64,000 nucleotides of DNA, taken from contig CALSFV010000053.1 in assembly GCA_943737045.1 (NCBI GenBank), forward strand, positions 248,001-312,000, given 5' to 3'. The notes below the pieces were generated by a model, which saw only the letters and a program-made list of their open reading frames with translations, did no database searches and was not told where the DNA came from. The first letter of the stretch is position 1, and every line of letters starts with the position of its first letter. The position numbers and the translations under genes were made by a program. The stretch comes from Parapristionchus giblindavisi (Eukaryota > Nematoda > Chromadorea > Rhabditida > Diplogasteridae). Of this stretch, positions 36,446 to 49,049 are shown piece by piece.

Positions 36446-36639
36446 AGAAAGGGGAAGTTAGAGAATGTAGCCAATTGAGAGAGTACTGAGAAATGGAGGA
36501 TTTAGAGAGCATGGTAGATTGCGAGAATGTTTTGAAGATTTTGGATGTTACGTGTGTTTCATTCATGAATGTTGCTTGATGAGGGCGCGTACGTGAGCAC
36601 ACTTACGGGGAAGGAGACATACTGATATCATTGGTGTTG

Positions 36640-36850
36640 AAATCCATGCATGATCACGGATACAAGAATAATCATGCATTATTCGACATTCCATACATGA
36701 TCATGCATGGAACATTCATCGTTCGTGATCATGCATGGATCTTCCAGAATCCATGCATGATCACGGATAATTCATGCATGATTCGAGTATTTTCCACGCT
36801 AGATCATGCCATTCGTTGCATGAATTTTACTTGAATCATGCATGGATTAA
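36640..36850. repeat. ATGCATGATCACGGATA repeat
   Basis: Four to five degenerate copies of CCATGCATGATCACGGATA alternating with AATCATGCATGATTCG. A related block closes the window at 63845-63995. Confidence 0.85.
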
Positions 36851-36855
36851 AACAC

Positions 36856-37059
36856 ATGTCGACGATGAACTCCTTCGTGAATGACGTATTCGAGAGAATC
36901 GCTGGCGAGGCTTCCAAGCTCGCTCACTACAACAAGCGTTCGACCATCTCTTCTCGCGAAATCCAGACTACCATCAGTCTTATCCTTCCTTGAGAGCTTG
37001 CCCAGTACGCCGTCTCTGAGGGCACCAAGGCCGTCACCAAGTACACTTCCTCCAAGTAA
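36856..37059 (+). pseudogene. Histone H2B pseudogene (C-terminal part)
   Basis: The intronless frame reads [19 protein letters not shown], then [24 protein letters not shown], a TGA stop (36991-36993), ELAQYAVSEGTKAVTKYTS and SK-stop. This is the C-terminal two thirds of nucleosomal histone H2B, from the AMxIMNSFVND region to the canonical TKYTSSK end. The premature TGA sits where the invariant Gly of LILPGELA belongs (GGA to TGA). The N-terminal tail and first helix are missing; the similarity starts abruptly at the end of the ATGCATGATCACGG repeat, so a recombination or insertion removed the 5' part. A recognisable histone stem-loop follows at 37099-37114, so this is a genomic-copy relic rather than a processed retrocopy. 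Confidence 0.93.
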
Positions 37060-37098
37060 ATCATTACTTGCGAAGTCGTGAGCTAACCAGAACCCAAC

Positions 37099-37114
37099 GG
37101 CCCTCTTTAGGGAC
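37099..37114 (+). promoter_or_regulatory. Histone mRNA 3' stem-loop, decayed
   Basis: GGCCCTCTTTAGGGAC lies 40 nt after the H2B stop, preceded by AACCCAAC and followed by ACAA. It matches the replication-dependent histone stem-loop (GGCYCTTTTCAGRGCC class) with one stem base changed. In an intact gene it would direct 3' processing without a poly(A) tail. Confidence 0.8.
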
Positions 37115-37627
37115 ACAATCCTGTTCCGAGTCAAGTTTGATCTCGAAATACGTGTGTTGAATAAATACTATAGCCGGATTCTCCGGTAGTTGATATTTGA
37201 TCGTGCGAGGAAAAGAATGATTTCTGGGATAACGTATACGTGGATTACTGTAGCAGTATGTAATTATACTGTAGAACTATTGATCTCGTTCTCCCTTTGG
37301 ACATAAGGGGGGAATGTTATAGATGATCACAATTAGATGAACCTACACGCTGATCTTTGATCTCTACAAGTTCGCGAGAATTCAAAACTGATTTTCCGGA
37401 CTTTTCCAGACAGACAGTTTTTTTTTTCAAGGGGCTACTCTCCCTTAACAAATTCCCATTGTATTTTCCATTTGTAAGATAAATGTTTTGTATTATACTG
37501 TTCTGTAGATCAAGCCTCATCACAATCAATATTTATCGATTGACAGATCTATGGATATCATCATATCGATTCGTTCCATTGATTCTCAATCAATCAATCG
37601 ATACGATCAATCAATAATATCGATCGA

Positions 37628-39738
37628 TTATTTCTTGCTCTTCTTTTTGCCCTTCGTGTCTCTCTGCAAAATGATAAAATATTTTTAAATTAAATTTTTT
37701 GAGGGGGTGTAATAAGAGTTTATAATTAGTCAGCTGCGTCAAAATGGTTTTTATTGTATTTCTTTGGCGGTGTTACATTTTCAAAACGTGCGCACGTCCA
37801 CGTATACGTTTTACTAACTGCAAAACGCACGTGGACGTGCGCACGTTTTGAAATTGTAACACCGCATTAATTTTCTACCAATATAGAAACCAGTCAGCAC
37901 TTTATCCACTCTATGAGATAGAAAATTCCCAACCAACCATAACCATCATGCATGATTCAGGCATGCATACCTTTTCATGTGTGATACCACTAACATGTGT
38001 CGATTCAAATAAAAGAGATATACGTAATTGTAACCACAACCCTATTCATAAACGTAACCGTAACCGTATTCTTGAATATATCCGTAACCGTATTCGTAAC
38101 CGAAACCCCCACCTTCTTGCTGTCCTGGTTCTTGCCCTTCTTATCGCTCTTCAGACTTCTCTCCGTCTTCTTCCGCTCCTCCTCCTCCTCCTTCTCAGCA
38201 GCCTCGAGCCCGCCCCACAGCTTCGCCAGCTCCGGACGCGTCTTCGCGTGCTCGCACAGCGCCTGCACATCAATAATCGAATCAAATCAATCAATATTCT
38301 TCAAAATCAATCAATAATCAATCTTATACTTTTTTACACTATCGATCCGCTCTTATGGTATCATAATAATAATAAATATTTATCCCATCTTTCAAATTAA
38401 TTACAGAGCTCTAAAAAATCATTGAACAGTACTAATGATTAAATAAGAAGAAGCGAACAGAATTGTAACAACTAAGTCACAGTATTACATATATTCGAAT
38501 AAAATCAATCAATGTTCTTCCAAATCAATAATCAATCATATACTTTTTGTACAATATCGCTCCGCTCTTATGGCACCATCACAGTAAAAATAATGTATAA
38601 ATAGTTTTCACTATTGAAGTGGCAGCGCCGCAAGGGCGGTCGTGCGATTGCTAGCATTCAATCAATCAATAATATATCCCAAAAATTGATACTACCTGCT
38701 TCGCTGAAGGACCAATGGCGGAGCGGATGGCTGTGCGCGTGAGCCAGTTGGAACTGTAGAGATTACTGTAGGACGGATCGCGAACTGACTACCGTATACC
38801 TCGAGATGAGATATTCAGACATCTTGGGAATGTCGGAGATCGTCTTCAGTGTGTAGATCATAATGGCAAGTGTCATCACGTTCAACGAGGTTATGACCGC
38901 TGCAATCAATCAATAATATGTTTCGTGTATCAAATCAATCGATAATGTGTTTCGTGTATCAAATCAATCGATAATGTGTTTCCTGATCAATCGATATTCG
39001 GCACTACTTCAGAATAGGGTATCAGAACACTGGGCAAGTCCAAAAGGACTTGAACAATTAAATTAACGCAAAGGAAAGGACGTATATATTACGCAATTAT
39101 ACTATTATTTTGGACTGGTCCCCAATTCTGAAGTAGTGCCCGATATTCGGTCAATCAATAGTAGTATGTATTATGCTCAGCCTGATCAATCGATATTCAA
39201 TCAATCAATAAGCGTACCGATTCCGAACATCGCCCACGAACCCACCATTCCGATCGCCTTGTCGCAGTCTCTCAAGAGGAAAAGCGTACGGTAGAGATCA
39301 AAAATCAATCGATACTTACACCGGAGTTCCGCTCTTTTTGGTGATCTTTGGCGCCTGAGTAGCGGCCGCTGTAGACGGGATTGGAGACTGAGTCACGGCT
39401 GGCTCGGTTACCTTCGGGGGCTGTGTCACGGGTGCTTGGGTTTCCTTCGGGGACTGGGTCACGGGTGCTTGGGTTTCCGTTGGGGCCTGAGTAACGGGTG
39501 CTTGGGTTTCTTTTGGGGCCTGAGTCACGGGTGCTTGGGTTTCCGTTGGGGCCTGAGTCACGGGTGCTTGGGTTTCCTTTGGGGCTTGAGTCACGACTTG
39601 ACATTCGACGACTGAAAGTACAAAGAAGATCAAAGATCAAAGCAAAAATCAAAGAACAAATATGATAAGAATGATCTTTGATCTCTTACCTGACCCGAGC
39701 ACCAGGGCGAAAAAGACGAGCGGAATGTGCAGATTCAT
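37628..39738 (-). CDS. Type I membrane protein with mucin-like ectodomain
   Basis: Seven exons in frame: 39738-39690, 39611-39320, 39270-39218, 38899-38800, 38753-38696, 38262-38113 and 37663-37628, giving 245 aa. The signal peptide MNLHIPLVFFALVLGS is followed by VVECQVVTQAPKETQAPVTQ, about nine Thr/Pro/Gln repeats (residues 24-100) that would be heavily O-glycosylated. After SGTPVDCDKAIG comes one hydrophobic span (WAMFGIAVITSLNVMTLAIM, about residues 123-146). The cytosolic half begins YTLKTISDIPKMSEYL, has SNWLTRTAIRSAIGPSAKQ and a Glu-rich coiled stretch (AAEKEEEEERKK), and ends in lysine clusters (KGKKKSKK). The family is unrecognised. The exon 3 acceptor (cttgag) is unusual but is the one that keeps frame. 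Confidence 0.8.
37766..37865. mobile_element. Palindromic MITE, GGTGTTACATTTTC family
   Basis: GGCGGTGTTACATTTTCAAA is inverted at TTTTGAAATTGTAACACCGC. The inner stem ACGTGCGCACGTCCACGT pairs with ACGTGGACGTGCGCACGT. Confidence 0.85.
39000..39140. mobile_element. MITE with GGCACTACTTCAGAATAGGG ends (copy 2)
   Basis: A 141-bp element in intron 3 of the mucin-like gene, with an 8-bp duplication CGATATTC on both sides (38992-38999 and 39141-39148). Confidence 0.9.
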
Positions 39739-39908
39739 TGAAGAATGAGAGATTACAACCGCCGCTGACGAGGAAAGAACAGTGCAATGAAATGAATGAA
39801 TGAACGAATGGACAAGACAATGAATTATCTTAATTTGTGCACTTTTCATCAGTTGATGAGAGAGCTGAAGAGATCGGTCTATCCGTCATTGTTAGAAGTC
39901 CTACCCAG

Positions 39909-40431
39909 CAGGGCTGTGCATTTTTCGTTTTTCGATTTTTCGGTTTTTTCGATTTTTCGACTTTTTTCAAACAATTTTTTCGACGAAAAATTTTTCGACT
40001 TTTTTCTCGAAAAATCGAAAAAAATGAGAACAGAAAATAACACTCAAAATTGATTATTTTATCGATTCATAGATATTTTAAAGTTCTTTAGTTGTATTCC
40101 AGGCAATGTTTTTAATAATTTAATAATATTCTGACACTGTAATTGTCATATTTTGTCTGGAAAATTTTCTTAGGGATAGCTGGTCTAACTCAACTACCAT
40201 CGATTAATCCAAACTCTCAAAAAGACACTTTAGATAATACTCTTTCGCTTGATATAGTAACGGGGACTGGTGTAATCCAACGAAGTCGCGAGAAATCAAA
40301 AGAGAAAGCATTTAGACATTTTTGTACAACATTTTTCGTTTTTTTCGAAATTTTTCGATTTTTTCGACTTTTATTTCCGAAAAATTTCGTTTTTCGAATT
40401 TTTTTCGAAATTTTTTTTTCGCACAGCCCTG
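39909..40431. mobile_element. Nonautonomous hAT-like element
   Basis: A 523-bp element with ends CAGGGCTGTGC and GCACAGCCCTG and a perfect 8-bp duplication CTACCCAG (39901-39908 and 40432-40439). Like the 4401-5150 element it has subterminal TTTTTCGA words, so the two are probably sister families served by one transposase. Confidence 0.92.
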
Positions 40432-40439
40432 CTACCCAG

Positions 40440-41220
40440 TGGTCCTACCCACCACAGCGTTTCGAGAGCGGAATCTAGCGAGGCGACGAGAGAAAAAGAG
40501 AGACAACACAGAGAGAGAGTACAGACAGTTAGACACACGCGACGCGACACGCGACGCATGCAAGAGCGCGGAGGAGGGAGACTCCGCCTCCCCGGCATTG
40601 ATGTGCATTATTGGCATGTTGCCAAAAATTCTGTTTCCTCTCTCCCCACAGGGCTGAAACGCTGTGCCCACCCACTTTCTACTCAACTCGTCATAGTTGA
40701 TAAAGTGTTTGAAATGTAAATGCAATGTATTTTTCTCTATGTCAAACGTTTATTGCCATCAGCGGTAAATTACGCGTAAATTCGATTACAATTCTGATGA
40801 TGATACAAAATATGTCTCTGTCTATAATAACTACGTCTACTACTATGTCTCTATGTCTATGTCTCTATAATGATCTAAGATAGAAGACAAAAATGTACAA
40901 GTAATTGCATATACAATCAGCGTACAACTACGAAACGAACAGTAATAAAAATCAATAAATCAATGATCCTAGAGAAGGGAAAAAGAATTTTCGCCAGTAG
41001 TGAACGAATACCACGGTATGGTACATTAGTACTGGTGGCGCATGTATATTGATGAAACTAATCGATTCTTTGCTTATCTGATTAACAAATCGGATATAAT
41101 AAAAGAAATTGAATTGCTCTACGACCAAAAGAACGATAACAAAAATGAGCTACAAGCAGTAAATCAGTGATCTTAGAAGCGACAAAAGGACTATCTAATC
41201 AATCGATCGATAATTCAGAT
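40440..41220. other. Intergenic, no gene recognised
   Basis: 5' flank of the mucin-like gene beyond the hAT-like element and 3' flank of the zinc-finger gene. It contains a short purine-rich tract (40480-40530) and TCTATGTCTC repeats (40815-40870). No exon is supported. Confidence 0.5.
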
Positions 41221-44200
41221 TCATTCTACTTTCTCCAGCTTTGGGACGCCGTCGTCGGACCGTTCACAGCTCTCAAACGACTCGATCCGAGAGCTCCGGG
41301 AGCTACCGTACTCCCGCCTGAGCTCAGGCATACTGTAGTCCGCGCAGTCAGTGTTACCGTTGATCTTCAAAAGAGAGGGATTGTTCGGGATCGCTTAATC
41401 AATAAACAGTCAATAATATCTTATAATACATCAGCAGAAAAGATGCCTCGTTTTCCCGTGGGAGTGTCATATTTTTCAATTTTTAAATAGGATGTTGGCA
41501 ATATTCACAGGCAACTACCGTACCTCATCCTGATTATCGATTACTTCATCCTGATTATCGATTATCTCTCCATCGTCAGCCTTCGCTTCCCCATCTTTCT
41601 CCTCTCCATCGTCTCCCTCGAACTCGCTCAGCTTCACCAATATCGCCCTGATTGTCGTTCGATCGGGTACGGTAGCCGTAGAGTCTGCAATCAATCAATA
41701 AATTGTCCGATCAATCAATAAATTGTTCGATCAATCAATATATTCACCGTACCCTCGTCCATTTGCAGCAAATATTCACATATGGCGTCGACACTCGCAT
41801 TGTACCTGAAATCAGTTGTATTATTATTATAATTGAACATGAAATTTTAAAGGAATTATGATGTATGATAAATAAATAAATAAATAAATAAAGAATTCGT
41901 CATAAAAGTTAAATCTTGCTTTCTGAAAGAATGCTTCATGGATGTGCTTGCAGAGAGCAGCTCCGAAGCCGCATGCATGACCGTTGACAAGCGGTTTGTC
42001 GACAAATGTTACATCACAAGCGTAGGAGGAGACCGCGTTTGCCAAATCCCCCCCCCCCCGATCCTACCCCTACGATTGTAACGTCTCGTTTGACGACGGA
42101 TAGTTTGTCAACGTTCACGGATACGGCCTCTTGTGAATAAATGTCCACATATTATAAATATTATAATAATATACTTGTCCGTCTTCTCCTCAGCCTCCAT
42201 GACCTCGGCCTCTTCCAAATCAATGCAATCTGGAAATACAGGAAACACTATTGCGACTCCAAAATCGATAAACCAAAAATCAATCAATAATTATTAAAAC
42301 ATAGTTGATACGGGCGGGCAAATGATTGCCACAAGGCACGTGGGTTCCACTACCTCCATGTGCCAATCATTTGTCAACCAGTACCAACTATCTATGCTTC
42401 CAGGCGCTGCCCCAGCTATGACTAGTACATAACTCGGAATCATTTCAATAATTAATCAATAATGAATCAGTCAATAAATAAATCATTAATTCAATCAATA
42501 AAACAATCACTAATTCAATCAAGAAAACAATCAATAATTCAATCAAGAAATCAATCAATAATTAATGAATCAATCAGTCACCTGTAGCATCCTTCTTCGT
42601 TCCTTCATTATCATCTCCGATTGTTGTACTCTTCTTTCCAGTCTTATCCTCTCCATCATCTCTCTCCTGACTCTCTTCACTCGAGGACGATGATGTCTGA
42701 ATCGAATCAATCGATAAATCAATCAATTGATAACTTAATCAATCGATGAATTAATCAATCGATAAATCGATAAACATCAATCAATCATATTCTTTCGTTT
42801 ATTCGAAAACGAAGAAATCATGAGTGCAATGTACACAGTGAACGAAAGAAACCAAACAAACCTTCTTGGCCGATCTGCTAAACTTCACCGGGAACTTGTG
42901 CTTCTGCAATTATATAGTCAAATTGGGCACACCACACACCGTATCAACCACACACTACCCACTACACCACAATCGGTGAACCTACCGTACCCACTACACC
43001 ACAATCGGTACACCTACAGTACCCACTACACCGTAATCGGTGCACCTGCCGTATCCACTACACCACAATCGGTGAACCTACCGTACTCACTACACCACAA
43101 TCGGTACGCCTACAGTACCCACTACACCGTAATCGGTAAACCTACCGTAGTCCGGTGGGCTCGGAGATGCGCAAAGTGTCGGTAGGCCTTGGCGCACAGA
43201 TGACACGTGAACGGCTTGCCCTCGAAACCGTAGTGGTCGTTGACGATATGCTCGGAGAGCGAGTGCTTGCCCTGCGAAAAGGATCAATCAATAATGTATG
43301 GATTACGGTATACGTACCGTAATAAGGATTACGGTATACGTACCGTAATCCTTAGATACCAATATCAAAGTATTACGGTGAGCACACAGTTTACAGATCA
43401 GACAAACACGATAATCGATAAATCACTGTACGCAGAGGCCACACAGCGACCACTCTGGATACTGTGTTTCAAGGTAGCAAAGATTACGGTAAGCAAAAAT
43501 CAACCAACAATCGATCGATTACGGTAGATCGATTGCGGTAGATACCGTACCTGGTAGTAGGCCTGGCAGATGGGGCATTGTACGCCGTAGTCACGCGCGA
43601 GCTTCTGTCTCTCGGTCGACTCGCTCACGAAGCCATGAATCTGACAGATATAACAGATTCAACTTCTGGCTTTATCAACATCACAAAAATGATAACATAC
43701 GGTAGTGATACGGTAATTTTAGCATACTCTCGCTCGATCAATCGATATCATGATTAAGAATCACTAAGACGAGGGAAGGCAAATCAATAACATGTCCCGA
43801 ATCAATCAATATCAAGACCAAATCTACCGTACCATCTTCTGATGCACTCTCAGTCCCTCCCACTTTCGGAATCGCCTCGGGCACACATCACAGTCGAACC
43901 GAAGCGACGTGTTCGTCGCGTCCTTGTCCGAATGCTGAATAGAACAATCAATAAATAAGATCAACCAATCAATCAATACTAGCCAATCAGAGGTCGAAAA
44001 ATACGTTGCAAAGTAAAGCATCACGGCTTTTTTTAAATTTTTTTTTTGAAAAAAAAACACATAGCATTTTGCAATGTCTGTACCGTAGCTATTCGACCTA
44101 TGCAATCAATCAATAAGATGTAGAAGAAAAAACAATCAATAAATTCTCCACGTACCATTCGACGTCGATGGCACCTCATCGTGACGTACGAGCGAAAGCC

Positions 44201-47200
44201 AACCGAGCACACGTCACACTGAATCGATCAATACCAAATCAATCAATAATCACGCCACATTTCAACTAATCGATAACAAAAAAATCAATCAATAATCGAT
44301 AATAATCAATAATCGCTTACTTGAAAGTGCTTGAGGTTCGCGTGATCGGACGCAGATGTGATATGGCTCGACAGATCACGGAGACAATCAAATCGGGCAT
44401 CACATTGAGGACACGGTAGCTTCTGCAACGAATTATTGATTAGACGCAACGCGAGCGGAGCCGCGTCGCGGTCGTACTTTCTCCTTCTCCGGCTTCATCA
44501 TCTTCAGCTCAGCGGGCGCGTGACCATGTGTCTGAAGAGAGTACTGGGTAATCGATCGATAAATAACCGATACCGTATACCTGAGTGTAATGAGTCATGA
44601 GACCCAGCCACGAATTGAAGCGCATCGTGCACAGCGAGCAGCCGTGCTCATAGTGCTCCGAGCTAGTGTGCTAATCAATGCAATTCAATCAATAAATCGA
44701 TAAAAGGTTACTCAATGATCTACCTTCTTTGAGTGTTTCCTCAGGATTTCAAGTGTGCGAAAGCTCAGATTGCACTTCTTGCAGCGAAAATAGCGTATCT
44801 CGGTGTCCTGCAAGGAAGATTACGGTATACTAATTTTCGATAAGCCGGAACGCGTGAGGTGTCGCGTTGCGGTCAGTTTAACTACTACCTTGTGCTGTGC
44901 GAGTATGTGCATGGAGAGGCGATGGGGCGTCTTGTACACACCACCGCATATCGGGCATCGATCACCTGTGCGATTATTTGGCAATTAGAAAGGTATACGG
45001 TAGGAGAGCAGATAGTACGGTGACTACGGTATACTGTAGTCATCACGTGTGCATTCTTTGTCACTGGCAATTACAATCGGATGGGTCGCGCGCAAAAAAA
45101 AGGGGGGGACTGCCAAGTTGACGAACTCCCTACTTTTTTTCATTTTAACGTGAATTTTGGCTAAATCGGGTGCGTCTTGTCGCTAGCGACAATGCCGCAC
45201 ACTTATGACAGGAGAGCAGAGACACTGTCACTACGGTATACTGTAGTCACTGTCACTACGGTTTACTGTAGTCAAGATCAGATGCGAGAGATCAAAGATC
45301 AACGAGCCAATCGATAAATCTCTAGATGATACCTTGCACTTCGCCCGCATCCACTCGGCTCAGCTCCTTGTCCGTGAAACCCGTCGGAATCTCTCCCCGC
45401 TGGTGATCCTACAACGATTGTTGGATTACTGTAATCATACGTGGGGGTGCCCCCCCCCTGTAAAATTAGGGCTTTTCGAATACTTGTGCAATGTCCCATG
45501 TAAAAAAATGACGTTTATGTGAAATTTTTTATTTAAAAAAAGGTGGAAGCCCCCTGTAAAATTAACCGTTTTTGTTCGAAGAATCGAGCTCCAGGTACCC
45601 CGCCCATGTATGACTGTAATGAAGAAATCTCTCACCACGCGTTGATGCTTCTGCAGGCAATCATACGATCGATAAGTCCTCGGACACTCGTCGCACTTGA
45701 AGTGATGCACCGCCACGTCCTGAGGGCGGAAAATCGATCAATAATAGAAATCGATCAATAATAGAAATCGATCAATAATAGAAATTGATCGATTATGTGC
45801 AAACATACACATTTACCCAATACTGTAATACTCTAATCAAGTTTCATATACGGAATGGAAAAGAATTCGCTCATTGACTGGAGAATAGAACTTGTGAACA
45901 TGAAGATACCCCTGTTTTGGTCGTGTATATGGTCGTGATATGGTGATAGGATAAAATATTTTTATTATTATTAAAATGTATTATTATTGAGCGTATAAAA
46001 TTCACTTGTTTTATTTGTAGAAGAGACTTTCTTATCTTGCATGGTTCAGAAACTATGCCGATCTCATTTATATATCATGTAGCGCGCGGCGAATTTCAGC
46101 CGGGTTAGAGAGAGGCAGCGGACAGACAATAGAGAGGCGGGGCGAGATGTAGAAGGCTACATCTCGCCCGCCTCTCGATTGTGACTTCCGTTCGTTAGCA
46201 CCGTTTGTCATTTTCTTATGCAAGTACATTTTATACGCACAATATTTACCTTATGGTCGTGGAGTAAATGTCGACTGAGCGAACTGTTGCCTATGAAGCA
46301 CCGCTGGCAGAGTGGACAAGCCTCACCATTTCCCGGCAGCGGACGACGGTACGTCTGCAAAGTGAAATTACCGTAACCCTAAAGTACCGTAACCAGAATT
46401 ACTGTTTCCAAAGTGCTATTACCGTAACCATAAAGTACCGTAAACAGAATTACTGTTTCCAAAGTGATATTACCGTAACCATGAAGTACCGTAACCAGAA
46501 TTTCTGGTACCGAATTGAAATTACCGGAACCATAAAGTACCATTACCAGAATTTATGTTCTCAAAGTGAAATTACCGGAACCATAAAGTACCGTAACCCG
46601 AATTACAGCAGTCACTAACCGATGTTTGACCGTCGGGCGTCTCCACGAATGTCATCCGGTCTTCGACCGATCGCTTCAACTCGTTCGTACGGTGTGCCTT
46701 GAAGCGATGCTGCGCCAGACCCTGCAAGCATGGGCACATCAATCGATAAAGTCAATCGATAAAGTCAATCGATAAAGTCAATCGATAAAGTCAATCTATA
46801 AATCAAAGTCTGTATTGGTTCTAAAATCATGCAGACAATATTTCAAGAATAAGAGCGTTGGACACTGGAGGATGTATACATACGCGCATGTATTTCACTC
46901 CTGTACATTGATTTACTTACTAAATTAAATGAACTTTGGCAAACGGATTTTCCACTCGTGCACAATCAAGAGTCATTCATAATAGTTGGGTCCCCCCCCC
47001 CCGTGTAGACCGTTCACGATCTCCCCTCATTCCATTTGCATCGTCTTTCCCCATGACCCATTCCCCTATATAAACCCCCTCCTATCATGATAAAGTTAGT
47101 CTCGAGTGAGCTTGTCGTCTAGTCTTCCTTGTTACACTTCAACTATAATCATGCATGGAATTGTCGGATCATTCATGATTTTTCGCGGAGGGCCAAATTT

Positions 47201-47936
47201 GAAATAGAAAATCGCATATATCGATAAGCTCAAACCTGTTTGGATGCGAATTCCCGCTGGCATTCCTCACATTTCGCACTCCCTTTATCTGCCGCTGACT
47301 TCTGTCCATGCTGAGGCAGCGCATCGAGTGGCAAGAGTTTGATGCTGAAAAGCCAACAAACGTTGATACGCACAGAGAAATAAGTGTGTTATCCACGGAG
47401 CATAAGACCTGATAAGTGTTTAAATATTTAACACTTTGAGCTCAAAAAGTGTTAAATATAACCACAGCGTTCTCATGACTTTCAAAGCAAGAACGACGGC
47501 TCAACATACAAATTCTCTCGAATACAATGGTCTCTCCTTTGTCTTGCTTTCGAAGAAAAATGGCTTGGACCAGAATACTGTGTAACACTTCTCAGGTTTT
47601 ATGCTCCGGGGATAACACTCCTCTGTGTGTATTACACTGAGAGCAAACTTACCTGGCAAATCGTTACCCCGATACACTTTCCTGGCAAACGATTACCCCA
47701 AATGGAAAGGAATTCAACGGCTGACTTCAACATTTGGGGTAATCATTTGCCAGGAAAGTGTATCGGGGTAACGATTTGCCAGGTAAGTTTGCTCTCAGTG
47801 TATATCGACATGAACACTGACCGTTTCCTAATGGAATTCGTCGAGGGCGACACATGCTCCTGCAATAGGCAAGGATTGGAAAAAAGCGATAATGATTTTT
47901 TAAACTAACCATTTTCCGTTTAAATTCAGTCTCCAT
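41221..47936 (-). CDS. C2H2 zinc-finger protein, 11 fingers
   Basis: Twenty-two exons join without a frame break (632 aa): 47936-47910, 47859-47822, 47344-47236, 46721-46620, 46354-46250, 45719-45636, 45408-45333, 44965-44889, 44807-44724, 44670-44581, 44531-44478, 44422-44321, 44218-44156, 43934-43833, 43640-43551, 43271-43146, 42903-42862, 42696-42582, 42229-42175, 41805-41753, 41684-41524 and 41364-41221. Start METEFKRKM. Eleven C-x2-C-x12-H-x3-6-H fingers begin CEECQREF, CPLCQRCF, CDECPRTY, CPICGGVY, CKKCNLSF, CSLCTMRF, CPQCDARF, CDVCSVGF, CDVCPRRF, CPICQAYY and CHLCAKAY. Many fingers are split by an intron just before the last His. TGEKP-type linkers are absent, so the fingers are dispersed rather than a tandem DNA-reading array. 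The C-terminal third is acidic and Ser-rich (TSSSSSEESQERDDGE, EFEGDDGEEKDGE). Likely a nuclear nucleic-acid-binding factor; orthology unknown. The acceptor of the last exon (tttgaag) is chosen because it alone keeps frame. Confidence 0.9.
45989..46241. mobile_element. MITE with GAGCGTATAAAAT ends
   Basis: Lies in the intron between exons 5 and 6 of the zinc-finger gene. The left end GAGCGTATAAAATTCACTTG is inverted at CAAGTACATTTTATACGCAC. A diverged copy is embedded in the arm at 2675-2875 (and its duplicate), also containing CAGAAACTA. The centre carries the perfect palindrome GGCGAGATGTAG/CTACATCTCGCC. Confidence 0.75.
47371..47627. mobile_element. MITE with CACAGAG ends
   Basis: Inverted ends CACAGAGAAATAAGTGTGTT and AACACTCCTCTGTG, then GGAGCATAAGACCTGA inverted at TCAGGTTTTATGCTCC. 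It lies in intron 2 of the zinc-finger gene. Its interior matches DNA at 29150-29280 in reverse. Confidence 0.8.
47635..47800. mobile_element. Tc1/mariner-type MITE
   Basis: A 166-bp near-perfect palindrome with ends CACTGAGAGCAAACTTACC and TA on both sides (47633-47634 and 47801-47802). The arms are over 70 bp. It sits beside the previous MITE in the same intron, 7 bases apart, just short of exon 2. Confidence 0.92.
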
Positions 47937-48388
47937 CAATCAACGGCTATCGTGAACTGAGCCCAGAAACATCCGGATTGATCGATAATCAATAAAAATA
48001 CGAATGAATCACGACCAGCCAGGGAAAGAATAGGGCGAAATCGATCAATACTGGTCCAACACTACAACTTTTATCATTTGCATCATTCACAGTTGTGTAG
48101 TGTAATCTAATCTATTTAGCATATTACAATTATCATATATGCATAATAGTCATTGTGCATTATATCTGATTAGCATAGTCATTACTCTACACATGATTCT
48201 TCACTTATCCGCTCATTACAAGAGAATCCTTTTAGCCTGCTTTTAGCAATCAAGTTTAAAATTTGCACAGTAGTTGATATCTGAAGTTAAAAAAACGCAG
48301 CATGACAATAATCGTACCATAAAATCGATTCAAAAATTTCGAAAAGCCAGGCGAGCAATTAGGTATGCAAAGTAGGCGGACGAGCACT

Positions 48389-48662
48389 GAATTCATCGCC
48401 CCTTCATCTGAAGCAGGAAATCAACTGGATCAGGTTTTACCACACCGTTGAGATAACCGGACTGTCAAAACCAGAAAAAAAACATATGTGACAAATTGAG
48501 AAAATAATTTCTTTAATTTTACAAGATTTCGAAGTCTTTGAATCATATTATTTAAATATTTGCCAAAGTGGTATAGTTTAGAAATTCGAATATGAGCCAC
48601 CGACCGCTGCGCCAGCGATCCAGTTGATTTCTCGTTTCAGATGAAGGGGTGATGAATTCAGT
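48389..48662. mobile_element. MITE with CACTGAATTCATC ends
   Basis: CACTGAATTCATCGCCCC...GGAAATCAACTGGATC is matched in inverse by GATCCAGTTGATTTC...GGGGTGATGAATTCAGTG. The terminal repeat is about 50 bp and the interior is AT-rich and noncoding. Confidence 0.85.
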
Positions 48663-48905
48663 GACCCTCCTTCGGTTCTGTCTTTCATTTTGTATTCGGT
48701 GTGTCAAACATCTATTTATGTAAATATACTTTATTCCATTTCATTTTAAAATTTTATTCAATGTAGTTCTCCACTTGGTCAAGTTCTCTCTTGCCGATGT
48801 TTTCTCCGCTACGACGCGCACAGATCTAAACTTTTAATTTAATTTATCTTACATTAAAATTTATCTTAAACTTGCGGATATCGCACTTCAAAGGCACAGC
48901 TAATT

Positions 48906-49047
48906 GGCACTACTTCAGAATAGGGTAACAGACCACTGGGCAAGTCCGAAAAAGATGTGAAAAATGAAATAGACACAAGGGAAAGGACGTTTATATTAGT
49001 CAATTATACTATTATTTTGGGCTGGTGCTCTATTCTGAAGTAGTGCC
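48906..49047. mobile_element. MITE with GGCACTACTTCAGAATAGGG ends (copy 3)
   Basis: A 142-bp copy. The flanks AGCTAATT and AGCTATTT form an 8-bp duplication with one mismatch. Confidence 0.85.
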
Positions 49048-49049
49048 AG

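Noticed and set aside
36847..37134. 95-codon frame on the minus strand
   Set aside because: It is antisense to the H2B relic, where codon structure and homology are unmistakable on the plus strand.
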